Below, piece after piece: positions 25,626 to 37,856 of a DNA stretch of 64,000 bases. Source of the stretch: Brassica napus (Eukaryota > Streptophyta > Magnoliopsida > Brassicales > Brassicaceae). The stretch lies in the NCBI RefSeq assembly GCF_020379485.1, contig NC_063452.1:59851338-59915337 (forward strand). The letters run 5' to 3'. A program made the translations under genes and the position numbers. The notes under the pieces are model-generated. The model had not been told where the DNA came from. It saw only the letters and a list, made by a program, of their open reading frames with translations, and did not search any database. Numbering within the stretch: position 1 is the first letter of the stretch; each line of letters starts with the position of its first letter.

Positions 25626-28225
25626 CAATTATAAATAAAAAATATCAAAAAAATAATCACCCGAATATTTTTTTGGGTTTAACTCAGATTTTTGGGCTTT
25701 AAATCCGAACTACTCCCTCTGTTTTTTAAAGATGAATGTTCTAGGATTTTCACACTTATTAAGAAACCATATTAAAACTTAGTTATTAATGCATAGTTTT
25801 TTGTAACTTTATATTTCTTATATTTTTAAACCAATAGGATTAAAAGAAATGTAATTAATATTTTTGAAACACACAATTTTTCATTATTAGTTGATAAAAT
25901 ATGCTTTGAAAACATGAAAAATACATCTTTTGGAAACAAAATATTTCTCTAGAACATCCATCTTTAAAAAACAGAGGGAGTATTTCTAATTAGGTTCCAC
26001 GTCGGGTTTTATAAAAAAATAGAAACCCGAACCCGACATTATCTGAACACGGATCCGATCCTAAAAAATGTCAAGTTCCTAAACGGGTCCTAAACACCAG
26101 AAAACCGAATAACCTGAACCGAACCAAAAACCCAAATGCCCAGCACTATAAGCACTATAAGATAAAGCACATTCTTCTTGTTTTCTCACCCTAATCAATT
26201 GATCTTGTTTCTGTAGGGGCACATCCTGAAGCTCAAGGGGTCCTTGTTGCTAGCAAGCCCAGAGGATGTGGTAGCAATTCAAGAAATGAGGATGAAGAGC
26301 TCTGGAAGGAGCAAACTCACCCGTGACCATAACGGCTTTCGTAAATTATTCATAGCACTTACTCGAGCTGGAAAGCTTTTCGCTCTGCACACTGGAGACG
26401 GGAGGATTGTCTGGTCTACGCTGCTAAACTCTCCAGCCTGTGCACGCCCCAGCGGTATTAGCTTGTACCAATGGCAGGTCCCTCATCACCACGCCATGGA
26501 CGAGAATCCCTCAGTTCTCGTAGTCGGCAGATGCGGATCAGATTCAAGTTCCCCCGGTGTGCTTTCATTTGTAGATGTGTACACAGGGAAGGAGATTAGC
26601 TCATCAGATATTGGCCACTCTGTTGTCCAAGTTATGCCTCTTCCGTTGTTTACCGATTCAACGGAGCAACGTTTGCATCTGATAGCTGATACTGATGGTC
26701 ACGTCCACTTGTACCCGAAAACTCCAGAGGCTCTCGGCATCTTTCAACGCGAGTTTCAGAATGTGTATTGGTACAATGTGGAGGGTGATGATGGTATTAT
26801 CAGAGGACACGGTATGAAGAGCAGTTGCGCTGGTGAGACAGCAGATGAGTACTGCTTTACTACCAGGGAGCTTTGGACTGTTGTGTTTCCTTCGGAATCA
26901 GAGAAAATCATTTCAACACTAACACGAAAACCAAACGAGGTATTAAATATTGGTTTTCTAGTCATCATATGCTTCAGTTTATTAAATGTGTGAGTTGATT
27001 GTATTTTCAAGGTTGTTCATACGCAAGCCAAAGTCAGCACAGACCAAGACGTGTTGTATAAATACGTATCGAGAAACTTGCTGTTTGTGGCCACTGTGTC
27101 ACCAAAAGGCGCTGGTGAGATTGGTTCAGTTACACCAGAGGAGTCAGCACTTGTAGTATACCTCATTGACACCGTCACTGGGCGTATACTTCACCGTTTG
27201 TCACATCAAGGCTGCCAAGGGCCTGTTCATGCTGTAAGTTCTCATCTCATATCTTTTTGTGAATAGATTCAAATGCAACTTTCTTAACCTTTTTAAAAAA
27301 ATTGTTTGCAGGTGTTTAGTGAGAATTGGGTTGTTTACCACTACTTCAATCTTCGAGCTCACAAGTACGAGGTTACGGTGGTTGAGATCTATGATCAGTC
27401 CCGGGCGGTATGACCTTCATATCTAAAACATTTAATCAGTTGATTTGAATGCTCTGAAACATTATCTTTATTTGCAGGAGAACAAAAATGTCTGGAAACT
27501 TGTTCTAGGAAAGCACAATCTAACAGCACCAATCTCTTCATACTCAAGACCAGAGATGTTCACAAAGTCGCAGTCATACTTCTTCCCTCAGTCAGTGAAA
27601 ACCATCGCGGTGACATCAACAGCAAAGGGTATCACTTCAAAGCAGCTTCTCATTGGTACCATCGGTGATCAGGTTTGTAGATTACATATCACATCATATA
27701 TAATAATAATTTACGGGTTGGAATTGGAAAACTGATAAATATTCCAATGAATGATTTAGATATTGGCACTTGATAAACGATTTGTGGATCCAAGACGGAC
27801 ACTTAACCCCTCGCAAGCTGAGAAAGAAGAAGGAATCATCCCTCTGACTGATTCATTACCTATAATTCCTCAGGTTCACTCAATCTCTTGTTTGGTTTCT
27901 GCGCCCTGTCCTAGTTTTTTTCCCCATTGTATCAAGTCTTATGCGCCTTTGTCATGTTTCACAGTCGTACATCACACACTCCCTCAAAGTAGAAGGTCTA
28001 AGAGGCATAGTAACAGCTCCAGCAAAGCTAGAGTCAACAACACACGTCTTTGCCTATGGAGTGGATCTCTTCTACACAAGGCTTGCTCCTTCAAAGACCT
28101 ACGACTCCCTGACAGACGATTTCAGCTACGCACTTCTCTTGATCACGATTGTGGCACTCGTTGCAGCCATCTACATCACTTGGGCCCTTTCGGAGAAGAA
28201 GGAACTAAGTGAAAAATGGAGGTGA
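23418..28225 (+). CDS. EMC1: ER membrane protein complex subunit 1
   Basis: Large lumenal beta-propeller subunit of the ER membrane complex, which inserts tail-anchored and multipass proteins. Twelve exons with canonical sites: 23418-23518, 23744-23871, 23959-24021, 24111-24232, 24330-24445, 24539-25343, 26217-26939, 27012-27233, 27312-27407, 27478-27672, 27760-27873, 27965-28225. They join in frame to 981 residues, matching the usual plant length of about 980. The first ~22 residues form a signal peptide (LRLYLLLIVFVSS) and the mature N-terminus begins SLYEDQVGLMDW. Propeller-type repeats follow (VVASLDLRHGEI, LFALHTGDGRIVWST). The C-terminal DUF1620 part ends in one transmembrane segment (LLLITIVALVAAIYITWAL) and a short charged cytosolic tail. 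No break was found. Intron 6 (25344-26216) carries nested transposons. It is the Arabidopsis At5g11560 orthologue by position and sequence. Confidence 0.95.
25412..26151. mobile_element. CCGAACC-type element inside EMC1 intron 6
   Basis: Inverted ends TAATAGTCATGGGCAT (left) and the complement of TTATAGTGCTGGGCAT (right) match at 13 of 16 positions. The interior has degenerate ACCGAAC/AACCCGAA words and a long TA microsatellite (about 25586-25622). ATAAGATAA occurs just left (25403-25411) and 5 nt beyond the right end (26157-26165), so a 9-bp target duplication is possible but not clean. It resembles the element at 9782-10433 in word content and TGGGCA ends. Confidence 0.65.
25713..25980. mobile_element. 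Stowaway MITE nested in the intronic element
   Basis: 268 bp with strong TIRs: CTCCCTCTGTTTTTTAAAGA at the left and TCTTTAAAAAACAGAGGGAG at the right. The TA target duplication is intact at 25711-25712 and 25981-25982. This is the Tc1/mariner Stowaway signature. It inserted into the older CCGAACC-rich element. Confidence 0.92.
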
Positions 28226-28945
28226 TTGGATCCTTCAGAGGTTTTAAAACCTCTCTTTGGTTTTTCACAGTTGTAGAATGTTCATGAAAACAAATCAATA
28301 TTGGCTTAACTAAATTCTTGATGTTAGGCTTTGGAAATTGAGTACTTAACATACTCTTGCTTGTGACTTCTGTCACATTAGTCCTGCGTTGAACCTTTGG
28401 CACTCATTTTAAATTCACAAACATATTAATTGTTTTGATAAAACATATTAATTCATCATCTTATATTTTCTTGGACTATATTCCAAGATTCCTTGCCTAG
28501 TATACATGCAAATGACAGTAACAATAATAATTATTATATGGTTTAATAAGAGTGATAATTTTATAGCATCTTTGTCGAAGGATACTAGAGGGGTTGTTAG
28601 CATGTGAATCTCGCGTATGATCCATTTTTTTTTAAGAAATCGGTTATCAAAACTACTAAATAGTAGTTGGTCTTTAAAGATTTCTTACACTGTTCGTGGA
28701 TTCCACTGACACGTAGTGACTCGTGATTGATTTGTTTTAAATTTTTTTTTTCTTTTAAATTCGAAAAAATAAAAAATAAAAATTAAGAAACTCCAAATGA
28801 ATTTTTGGGATAATGATGCTCTTAGGAACAGTCCATGTGTAAACGCCTGACAAATTTGGTGCGAAACAATTATTTTTCTTACTATTTAAAGAAGAGACAC
28901 TTCGCTTCACTTCACTTAATAAGTGCTCCCATCATTATTCCAGCG
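28226..28945. other. EMC1 3' region and ARM gene promoter
   Basis: Holds the 3'UTR of EMC1 and the upstream region of the ARM-repeat gene. A TATA-like ACTATTTAAAG lies at about 28880-28890, roughly 60 bp before the ATG. No other gene is seen. Confidence 0.55.
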
Positions 28946-29860
28946 ATGATGAAAGCAAACCAGAAAGCGAAACCACACGCGCCACCGCGTCCTCTCTTCT
29001 CCTGTGGCTTCTTCCGCCGCTGCACACAGTACGTCCTCAGTCCAACCTCTCCTCACCGTAAGCCAACCACCACCCCTTCCTCCTCTTCATCCTCATCAAC
29101 CTCCACTTCTCAAAGCTTCACTCAATGGCGTTTCCCGCATCACGCTGACCAAACTCCATCCACCGTCACTCTTCCTCCCACTCCTCCTCCTCCGCCGCCT
29201 CTTCCGGTCGCCACCACTCTCCAAGAAACCTTCCAGATCGCTGAGCTTCACCTCGCATCCGTCTCTGAATCCGACAAGCTCCTCGCTCTTCAGCTGCTCG
29301 AGCGAGTCGTCGTACCTGACCCGCCGTCGGATCCGACTTGTCCTCCGGGTCTCATGCGAGGCCTCGTCTCTTGCCTCCGCAGCAACAGCATCGTAACCGC
29401 CAAATACGCCACCAAGATCCTCCTCGCGCTCTGCCTCGCCGAAGGTAACCGCCACGTGGCGGTCGAGGCGGGAGCCGCTCGAGCGGTGGTGGAGACTGCG
29501 GCGGGGTTAGAGATCTCTGCGGTGGAACGCGCATTAGCTGCGCTTGAGCTCATGTGCACGACGGCGGAAGGCGCGGCGGAGGTTCGTGGTCACGCGATGA
29601 CGGTGCCGGCCATGGTGGCGGTGATGGCGAGGCTGGCCGGGAGGGGGAGGGAAAACGCCATTAGTATACTTGCGGTGGTATACGGAAGAGGAGGAGTTGA
29701 CGGCGAAGAGATTGCGGTGGCGCCGGCGGAGGAAGTGGCGAGGGCGGTGGCTCTGGCGCTCGAAGGAGAGTGTACGGCGAGAGGGAGAAGAAAAGCGGCC
29801 CATCTGTTGAAGACCCTTGAGGAATATGGACGGTTAGATCTGAGTAAGAATGGGTCATGA
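28946..29860 (+). CDS. ARM-repeat superfamily protein, intronless
   Basis: A 304-residue single-exon gene, GC-rich compared with its surroundings. The N-terminal ~100 residues are disordered, with a Ser/Thr run and a Pro-rich stretch (LPPTPPPPPPLP). The rest is Ala/Leu-rich helical repeat sequence (LLALQLLERVVV, ATKILLALCLAEGNRHVAVEAGA, ALAALELMCTTAEG, ISILAVVYG, AAHLLKTLEEYGR). This resembles the ARM repeats at the C-terminus of plant U-box E3 ligases such as PUB22-24, but no U-box is present, so it may be a binding protein. Two adjacent in-frame ATGs (28946, 28949) follow the TATA and leader; the frame is open further upstream to 28835 but that part looks non-coding. Position matches At5g11550. 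Opposite-strand ORFs here are GC-rich shadows. Confidence 0.9.
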   Translation: MMKANQKAKPHAPPRPLFSCGFFRRCTQYVLSPTSPHRKPTTTPSSSSSSSTSTSQSFTQWRFPHHADQTPSTVTLPPTPPPPPPLPVATTLQETFQIAELHLASVSESDKLLALQLLERVVVPDPPSDPTCPPGLMRGLVSCLRSNSIVTAKYATKILLALCLAEGNRHVAVEAGAARAVVETAAGLEISAVERALAALELMCTTAEGAAEVRGHAMTVPAMVAVMARLAGRGRENAISILAVVYGRGGVDGEEIAVAPAEEVARAVALALEGECTARGRRKAAHLLKTLEEYGRLDLSKNGS

Positions 29861-30082
29861 GGAAAAATAAAATCTAACGGCTGAGATTATGTCAGATAAA
29901 ATAATTCTGAAAGCTAGTTTGATGTCACGGGCTTGTTGTTCTTTTGTTAAAGAAGTGTGGGCCTTGGCCTCTGTCTCCCCCTTTCTATGTGCATAATGCA
30001 TAATATGAATCGTTTTCCTAAATAAGTTTTCAAAGACGAAATTAAATTACTAGAATTACTGCTGAATATAAGTTTCATATTT
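29861..30082. other. 3' flank of the ARM gene
   Basis: Non-coding. It carries AATAAA-like signals just after the stop (about 29865-29875). Confidence 0.4.
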
Positions 30083-30732
30083 ATCTTTTTTATTAAAAGA
30101 GAAGTACCATTTTTATCTATTTGATTTTTTGCATTAACAGAATAAATCAATTTTAACTGTAAATTTAAATTTTATTTTTAGTTATAATAAAATAATTTTA
30201 TTTTTAGTTATAATAAAATCTGTTAAGAAATAATCTAACCAAATCTTATAAAAATTTAAACCTTTTAATTAGTGAATGATTAATTTCGTAATTAGTAATA
30301 TAATATTACTATAAACTAATTTTAAATCAAATTTTATATAAAACAAAATAAAATAAATTATATGATATTTTTTATAAATAGAAGTGATAAATGAAATAAA
30401 GATGAAAACTATACTAAATAGGTATATTAACATAAATTAAAATAATATTTTCATTTAAATAAATGAAAAATATCATTCACCCTTTAGAGAAATTAGAATA
30501 TAATTCACAGTTTATAAAAATTAAAATTCATAAATTATGTAACATTTTTATATAAAAAAAAATTGTTAACATATATTAAACTTTATATCTACACCTATAT
30601 ATTATCTATTTATTTATTTTGAAATTACAATAATATATTATCAAAACTGATTATATACAAAATATAATATGAAAATCTATATACTTATAAAATGAAAAAT
30701 TACCCACACAGATGTGCGGATCAAAGTATAGT
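30083..30732 (+). mobile_element. Helitron-like non-autonomous element
   Basis: Begins around TCTTTTTTATTAAAAGAGAAG, a form common at plant Helitron 5' ends. It ends after a short GC hairpin (CACACAGATGTG) with GCGGATCAAAGTATAGT, a mutated version of the usual hairpin plus CTAGT. The interior (TTTTAACTGTAAATTTAAAT, then TTAGTGAATGATTAATTTC) is homologous to sequence at 40790-40930 in the GULLO3 intron. No Rep/helicase is encoded. Confidence 0.5.
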
Positions 30733-31836
30733 TTGTTCTATTATATTAGCAACCAACCGAGTTGTAAATTTCTAACGACCGAAAGTTTTTTTTTGCTATG
30801 GTTGCTAATACATAATGTATCTGATATCATTATTCGACAAACAAACATGGAACTTCATTTATGTTTTCAAAAATAAAAATGGAACTTCATTTATTCAACA
30901 TGATCATATATTAGCAACCATATTATAAGTTATATCCTTATATATTGAAATATTATTTTGTTTTTTTATATGAAAATTCTAGAATCAACTAAGATAGGTA
31001 TCTATGAATTTTTAAAATATAGTGAAATAAAGATAGTGTAGTTAATTACGTTGAATATATTCAAATTCATGAAGAACTTCTTTAAATAATTTTTTTATTT
31101 TTTATAAACCCAAGCATATCTCTATAATATTATTTGAGAAGTCATTTTTCTACGTGTCGCGCTCAGATTAATTCTTACGACGGTTATTTACAAAAGTACC
31201 CTTAATGAATTAAAAATATTAATTTTAAGTACCATTATTAATTTTTTATTTAGTTTCTTTTTTACTTTTTCCAAAACATATACAAAAAATAAACATTCAT
31301 AAAGTTTAAAAACAAATTTAAAAACGAAAATATATGTATATATAATAAAATTTCATTAAAAAAGAAAATTCACAAAATAGTAATATTCCGTTTAAAACAT
31401 ATTTTTACATAACAAAAATATACTTTCAAAGTAATAAAAATACTTTCTTTATATCTATTTTTTTTCTTAGATGAAAAAGAATATATTTTATATAATGTGA
31501 TTTCATTATAAAAAAAAATTCACAAAGATAATCTTGATATTAAAAAAATATTATTCCTTTAAAACATACTTTATACAATATAAAATAGATATATTTTGAA
31601 AGTAATAGAAATATTTTCTTTATATCTATCTATTTTTTAGGTGATTACATAAAATAATTAAAGAACATAAACCAATATATGTTTAATTGACTAAAAATGG
31701 TTTACAATTATTATTATTGAAATGTTTTTTCATAATATTTAGCTGACTATAATATCGTACAATTACAACAAAAATACTTATAAATCATATGATTTCACAA
31801 AACAATCACAATTTTAGTGCTGGCTTTTAAGAGATA
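30733..31836. other. AT-rich intergenic TE debris
   Basis: No gene seen. A Helitron-like 5' start may lie near 31118 (TCTCTATAATATTATTTGAG, then AAGTCATTTTTCTACGTGTC), without a confident 3' partner. Confidence 0.4.
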
Positions 31837-31866
31837 CTAGCTTTTGATCCGCGCGGGCGCGCGGAT
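31837..31866 (-). mobile_element. Helitron 3' terminus, minus strand
   Basis: ATCCGCGCGGGCGCGCGGAT (31847-31866) forms a 9-bp stem with a GG loop. On the minus strand it is followed by CAAAAG and CTAG (31837-31840), then T. A GC hairpin 5-12 nt before a CTRR end is the Helitron 3' signature. The element therefore extends rightward; its 5' end was not located. The minus-strand RPA-like fragment at 33.7-34.0 kb may belong to it. Confidence 0.65.
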
Positions 31867-33690
31867 GTATGTTTATGCTATCAAAATTTAACAATGCCAT
31901 AAACATAATTGTTTAGATGTTCTAGTTATATATTCATAATTATTTACAAAGTTGTGTCTTCCTTGATGTATTTAGCGATCAGTTATAAACTATGAGATTG
32001 TGTTCTCTCATTTATAGTGCTTTTATTTATTCTACTTGGAAAACTATAATTAAAATGTAGAATGTGAAAGTTTAAAGTTTACTTGTTGGTTTTTTGAAAT
32101 TATATTTGTATTTAAAGTTGAAAATGCTTAATATAATTTCATATTGATATTTATAAAAAAATCAAAATACATTATTTAAAATAGTGGTTGCATAACATAC
32201 ATTAAGAACATACAAAATAAGTTATTTAGTTTTGCTAATTAGATAAGGCAAGATTCATTTTAATTAAACAATGGGCCCATTTTATTATCAACTTATCATT
32301 AAAAATTTGGTACTTAACAAATATAAAAATATTGAACCGTAATGGACTGAAAACATGAATCAAAGCCCATATTTCTTTTTGTCCAGGAAAAAAAAAACAG
32401 AAACTCGTTGTCTTTTTACCGACTTTTCACATCCAAGAAGAAAGTTTACCCTTATTTGCTAACTACAGTCCTGAAACTGGTTCTGCAAATAAGAAGAACG
32501 GCTGTAATAATTTGAACGGTTCGGATCATAAGGGGAAGGAGTTTCACCACTGGTATTATTATTTTTTTCATTGTTGCTATTAATGCTGTTGAACTGACTA
32601 TGACTTGTAATTACAAATGGTAGGGTTCGAGTTTTATTGATCGGATAGACAAAGCTCTCGCATGTTTTTAACTCCCTTTGCTTTGGGTGAAGACTTAACT
32701 TTTTTTATTATGAACATTAAAAATTGAAGGACTTGGAATAGATTTCAGATTTTTATTGTTTGCATAGGTTCTTCTAATCGAATCTAGGATGGAATGCGTT
32801 AACAAATTAGCTTCATTGTATGAGGTCTGATTAAATGAGAAAAGTAATTCTTAATTTCATGTTTTGGTAACATTATTGTTCATATCATAAAGAATATTTG
32901 ATATATTATTTACTTTTCAGGAATTAGAAATTAGTAACAGGGACCTACGACTCGTTATGCAGAAAGAGAGAGGGAACATAAATGATTTAAAGAAAAGCTC
33001 AGGCAGATACATGGGGAACATAGAGATGAGCATCAGTTGTAACTTCACAGAGAAAAGGGAAGACACGCTGATCAGGTAGTCGATGTTAAATGCAAGTGTT
33101 CTCATAAGTTTTGTTGATCTTTTTACACAACCATGATGTAATTATATTAATCTTTTTACATGATATTGGACGTTCTGAAAAACAAATGCCAGTAATCAAG
33201 TTGCAACATAACTAAGAAGCCAACATGGAATGGAAAACAGACTTATCCCACGGCAAGGTAACTCCGTACTTATCATTCACAGCCGCAAGAAAAGTAGGAA
33301 AGTCTAGATTAAGCTATTAGGTTGAAGAACCCTGCCTTAAGTTTAGATGTTTGGTTTTTATTTTCTTGAGTGATGCATATTTGGATTTATGTTATATGAC
33401 AGTATTATATAACACCAAATTTAATTCCCTATATCTTATGATGTTACGTTGAAATGAATGTTTGAAAATAAAGATGTTACGTTGATTGCACAAATAACAA
33501 CTTGGCTTTCTGAACCAGCAACATTTTTCCATAAGAGAGAACCTGTGAAAGACTAACCTGTAAAGAGCAAAAGGGGAAATTTATTATAATAACTTTTCTT
33601 AATTGGATATATAAGAACACATAGTAATCTAAACTTAAAAAAGAACACATCGAAACATAAAAAAACTATAAGACATATGTGGCTATTTAA
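31867..33690. other. Probable Helitron interior or intergenic DNA, no complete gene
   Basis: Mostly AT-rich. A short plus-strand frame near 32920-33079 (NRDLRLVMQKERGNINDL) is charged but unrecognised. No domain could be named. Confidence 0.4.
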
Positions 33691-33699
33691 ATTACATAC

Positions 33700-34005
33700 C
33701 TTATTACACCAACTGGTAAAGGTTTTCAAAACAGAACATTGTCTGCTATGATCTTGTACTTATGTTTTGTAGTTTGATACTGACCACCAGCTGAAGTGAC
33801 GGATAAGTTTGCAAGTAGCATGGATCTTGTTTCCCTAAAAAAACACACAGTCATATTAGATTCAAAGACAAATAAGTAATGTTATAAAGAGATTCAACGT
33901 TATCAACAAAAAGTTACCTATTCATCTGCTAAAATCATCTCGAAGCTATCACCTCCGAAAGATGTGTGTTGCTTCCATGAATACAAACATTTCACTTGAA
34001 CTCCA
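33700..34005 (-). pseudogene. Replication protein A-like (DUF223/OB-fold) gene fragment
   Basis: On the minus strand an exon-like piece (about 33920-34000) reads VQVKCLYSWKQHTSFGGDSF then EMILADE, ending in a stop at a splice junction. After a possible intron a second piece (about 33700-33835) reads GNKIHATCKLIRHF and, after a frameshift, SAGGQYQTTKHKYKI. This is the N-terminal OB-fold pattern of RPA1-like proteins that are widespread in Brassica and often linked to Helitrons. It is broken by stops and frameshifts. Confidence 0.65.
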
Positions 34006-36299
34006 ATTGTTTTTGTAAGGTGAAAGTTTTTTGAGTGGTAAAGCAGTCAGGATGGACATCTTTCTGATTTTAGGTTTTCTTTGCTATGTTTTTGACGATA
34101 GATTGATGAGATATATATACTGGCGTTTGGAAAGAGAAAGTTTTTTTATTTTTTTGGCGGCGGAAAGAGAAGGTTAAATTAGAAAATCAAATAAAATATT
34201 TGGAGTTATTTGTGAGTTGTACGCAGAATCACACGAATATAAATTAATTAATATTCATTCCTTTTTATGATATCATATTAAAAAGAGAATATACAGTTTT
34301 TAATTCTAGGCAGTACGTGTTTCACAAGATTTAAAAATAGAATATGCTGATTGTATGAGTTATTTGATATCCTTTACTGATACGAAGCGTAGAAATAGGA
34401 ACTAATATATCGTAATGTTGTTTTGTTTTTGAAAAGGAATATACAGTTTCGATCTTAGATGGAAATCTTAATTGTTATTGCGTAGAAGTAGAAATCGTAA
34501 ATAGTTTCGATTTTTGATGGAAATAAAGCATAATTAGTTTTGTTTTTGCACTGGGATTAAATCTTTTGATATCATTATTATCTATACAGACGAAACCAAA
34601 TTATCATAAAGAAATAATAAATTGGGTTAACAATACAATCGCTAAACCATACTTGGTTAGATTAGTATACACAATGTTGTTGTACATATTCAAAATCGAT
34701 ATAAAGAATGTTAAGAAATGGTCGATGTGTAGATACATTATCTAATCAAAATTAAATTTCATGTTTTGTCAAACTTATGATTAATCATTTGGTTTGTAAT
34801 GATTTAGGTAATTTATAAAAAAAATCGTTACTGGTTTCTTCGGTTTGCTTTAGAGATATTAAGTTGTTATTATGGTATGTGCTAGCAGGTATAATAAGCC
34901 CAAAAAATATTAAGCTACTCTAAAACAAACATGCGAAATATTGGGCTAAGCAAACATTTATCCTCTCTTGATTTACAGAAAGCGAATTAATGGGTTAAGA
35001 TGTGTTAAACGGTTGTGTTTTAATTTCAGTGGCATGGAATGGTAAATATTGAAGAAAACTCAGAGCTAAGTACAAAATGTACTTCAGTTTTAATAGTTTA
35101 GATTAGAAATGGAACCTAAAAACAATTGTTTATGACAAGAATATGTTGATCAAATAATTACAGAATCTTTTTAAATAACATACACTTTTAATGAGGTATA
35201 TATATATATTATATTTTATCAATATTAAAAAAATTCTTAATATTTAGTTTCTTTTTAATTTTATGTTTTCATTATGTTTGTGGAACTTAATATACATATA
35301 ATCAAAATACCCAACCAATTATGAATTCTCATTTTTAAATTATTTAAAATAATTTTCAGTTTACCTTTAAATAGATCTAACGCATACAATTATTTAGAAT
35401 TTATAAGATATCTTAATTATTGTAAATATTGATATTCGTTTATGATCTTACAAATCTTTATTAGCTATACCTATGTATGTAATTTCCTATTGATCATCTC
35501 TTTGTTTTCTAATATTTTTTAAAACTTAACATATAATTTTAATAAATATTATGAAAATACATACACATTTAACCGAGAAATAAAACTAATTTGATTTGAT
35601 TTAATTAGAATAAAAATAACTATACTTTGAGTTTGAATTTGAAAGAATATATGTAACTCAATATACTCATAACATGAGTGACTCGACTAATCCAACTTAT
35701 ATCTAAAATCAATATCTAGCTACAATAAAATATAATTTTATGATAAGAATCTATTTATTTTTATACATATAAATTACATGATGACTCAAAACCTATTAAT
35801 AAATGAAAATAAAATATTAACTAATTTTTACAATATAATTTTATATATATGCATGAGACTTCATAATATTATTGTTATATTCATTTATGTAATTTTGAAT
35901 TAAACACTTTAGTTTATTTTTTATTTAATTCTAAGCACAATATATATTACGTTATACATAATCTTACTAAAATATATTTACATATCTAAGAAAATAACTA
36001 ATATAAATGCAAACAATAATTTAATTAAAATTAAATACATTTAGAATAAAAAATTATAGTTGAATTCGGAGAAATATATGCAATCTAATATATCCAAGTG
36101 ATGAACAAATCAATTGTTGATCCAAAAACAACCAAACCGACTAGATATAACATATCCAAATCATATGTTTAATAAAATTAATATAATACTATTAATATAA
36201 ATTATACATATAAATTATAAATTGAACTAAAACCAAAAGTAAATATCAATTAATTATAATATATTAACTTTATAAATATTTATACCCGTACTCACCTAG
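34006..36299 (+). other. AT-rich TE debris ending in a Helitron-like 3' end
   Basis: No gene seen. The right border ATACCCGTACTCACCTAGT (36281-36299) resembles a decayed Helitron terminus (GC-containing segment plus CTAGT). The left end was not found. Confidence 0.35.
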
Positions 36300-37780
36300 T
36301 AGATTTATGTTCAGAATCCCATGATAAAACTCTCTGTTGGACATGTTGTTATTATACAAACTGAACATCATTTTTTGCTTCAACTATCCAGAAAACAAAA
36401 AAAAGCCGACAACGTACGTCATTTGGTATTTCCTAGAAAACAGAATTAATATAGACGAATGTATCTATTCTATTAAAGCATGAACATGACCTATTGATAT
36501 AATTGTGATTCAACTATTTTAATACAATTCTTAAAACTTTTTATTAATTAAATTAGAAATATTATAAAAAATAGAAATATAAAAATTAAATTTCTAAAAA
36601 ATATTGTAAAACAAAAAATATACCCGTCTTTAAAGAATCTACTTGTTCAATTAAAAAAGTTAGCTACATACAAACATGACAAGCAACGCATGTATTCTTA
36701 CGTTAAACTCTAGAAATCCAAACATCTAATTGCCAACAGACGTAATACACTTTAAGTTCTAGTGTTGAGATCTGTCTCAATTATTTTTGCTTTCGCGCAA
36801 CTAACCATTAAATTCAATCTTTGTGTCATGCCAAGTAGTTACATAAACCATCGAAATTTAAAATTCGGTCCTACAAAAGCTGGACCGGAATGGATGGAGT
36901 TATAAATATTGTTGGCCAAGTAGAACAATAACTTCAGATGGTTTGTTTGGCTTTTACTCCATGTAATGATGGTACCGATCCTATGGAGTCGTAACCAACT
37001 AAAATACTATATTGGACTAGTCTAAGAACACCCTTATCAACAAATTTTCTCAACTTGATATACAAAATTCACAATATTAATATAACTTAATATCAATTAG
37101 TTGTTTGATTAAATTTTATTATATAAAACAAATTCAAAACATTTATATGTCAACACATGGTAAAAAAAATTCTCAAGAATACCAAAAAGTGTATTTTTTT
37201 AGATACTTTTTCTCTCTTCTCTTCTAATTATTATATTTTTTTTTCTTTTTTTATAAACAGTTAGATACTCATTAAGTACCTCCCATTGGAGGTGGTCTAA
37301 ATTGCAACACATATTCTTTTTTTGCAACACATATTCTTGGTAAGTAATCACCAATGTTAAGGACTTGTAATCATAACCCTCACTCAAAATTTTAATTATG
37401 CTAGTCTTAAAGTTATATAATATAATCTATAGTATAATACATCGGTTATTCTTTCAATGTAATCACGTTATTAGTGTAAGATAAAATATAATAAAATTTA
37501 CTGATTTCATCCGTTACACCAACATCCATATAATATGGTTGTATAGTTCAAAATTTAAACCTACGATACTTTCCATAATCTAGGTCTTGATCCAGACCTT
37601 AGATTATAGGATTGTTTTTTTTTTTAATTCTTAGCCTCTTAGGATAAATCATGGTGAAATAAAAACTAATATCACACTATAAGATTTGTTCACACATTCA
37701 CACAAAAACCCGAAAACTATTATTTTAGCAAAGTATTTATAGATGACCATGTAAATAAATTTAGAGAAAATAATATAAGA
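36300..37780. other. Intergenic, possible short Helitron-like piece
   Basis: TCTATTAAAGCATGAACATG (about 36468) to ATACCCGTCTTTAAAGAATC (about 36620) looks like a small non-autonomous Helitron with a damaged hairpin. Near 37274-37300, CTCCCATTGGAGGTGGTCTAA resembles the terminus of the PIF-type element in the GULLO3 gene. No gene seen. Confidence 0.35.
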
Positions 37781-37810
37781 CTAGATTTTGATCCGCACGC
37801 CTGTGCGGAT
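37781..37810 (-). mobile_element. Helitron 3' terminus, minus strand
   Basis: ATCCGCACGCCTGTGCGGAT (37791-37810) is an 8-bp stem with a 4-nt loop. On the minus strand it is followed by CAAAAT and CTAG (37781-37784), then T. The element body extends rightward into the tandem duplication at 37.8-39.3 kb. Confidence 0.65.
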
Positions 37811-37856
37811 GTATTTTTTTAAAAAATATGATGCTATTTGTTTTTTATGTCACAAT

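Noticed and set aside
29096..29803. Several long minus-strand and alternative-frame ORFs over the ARM gene
   Set aside because: High GC content lowers stop frequency in all frames; only the plus frame shows ARM-type helical repeats.
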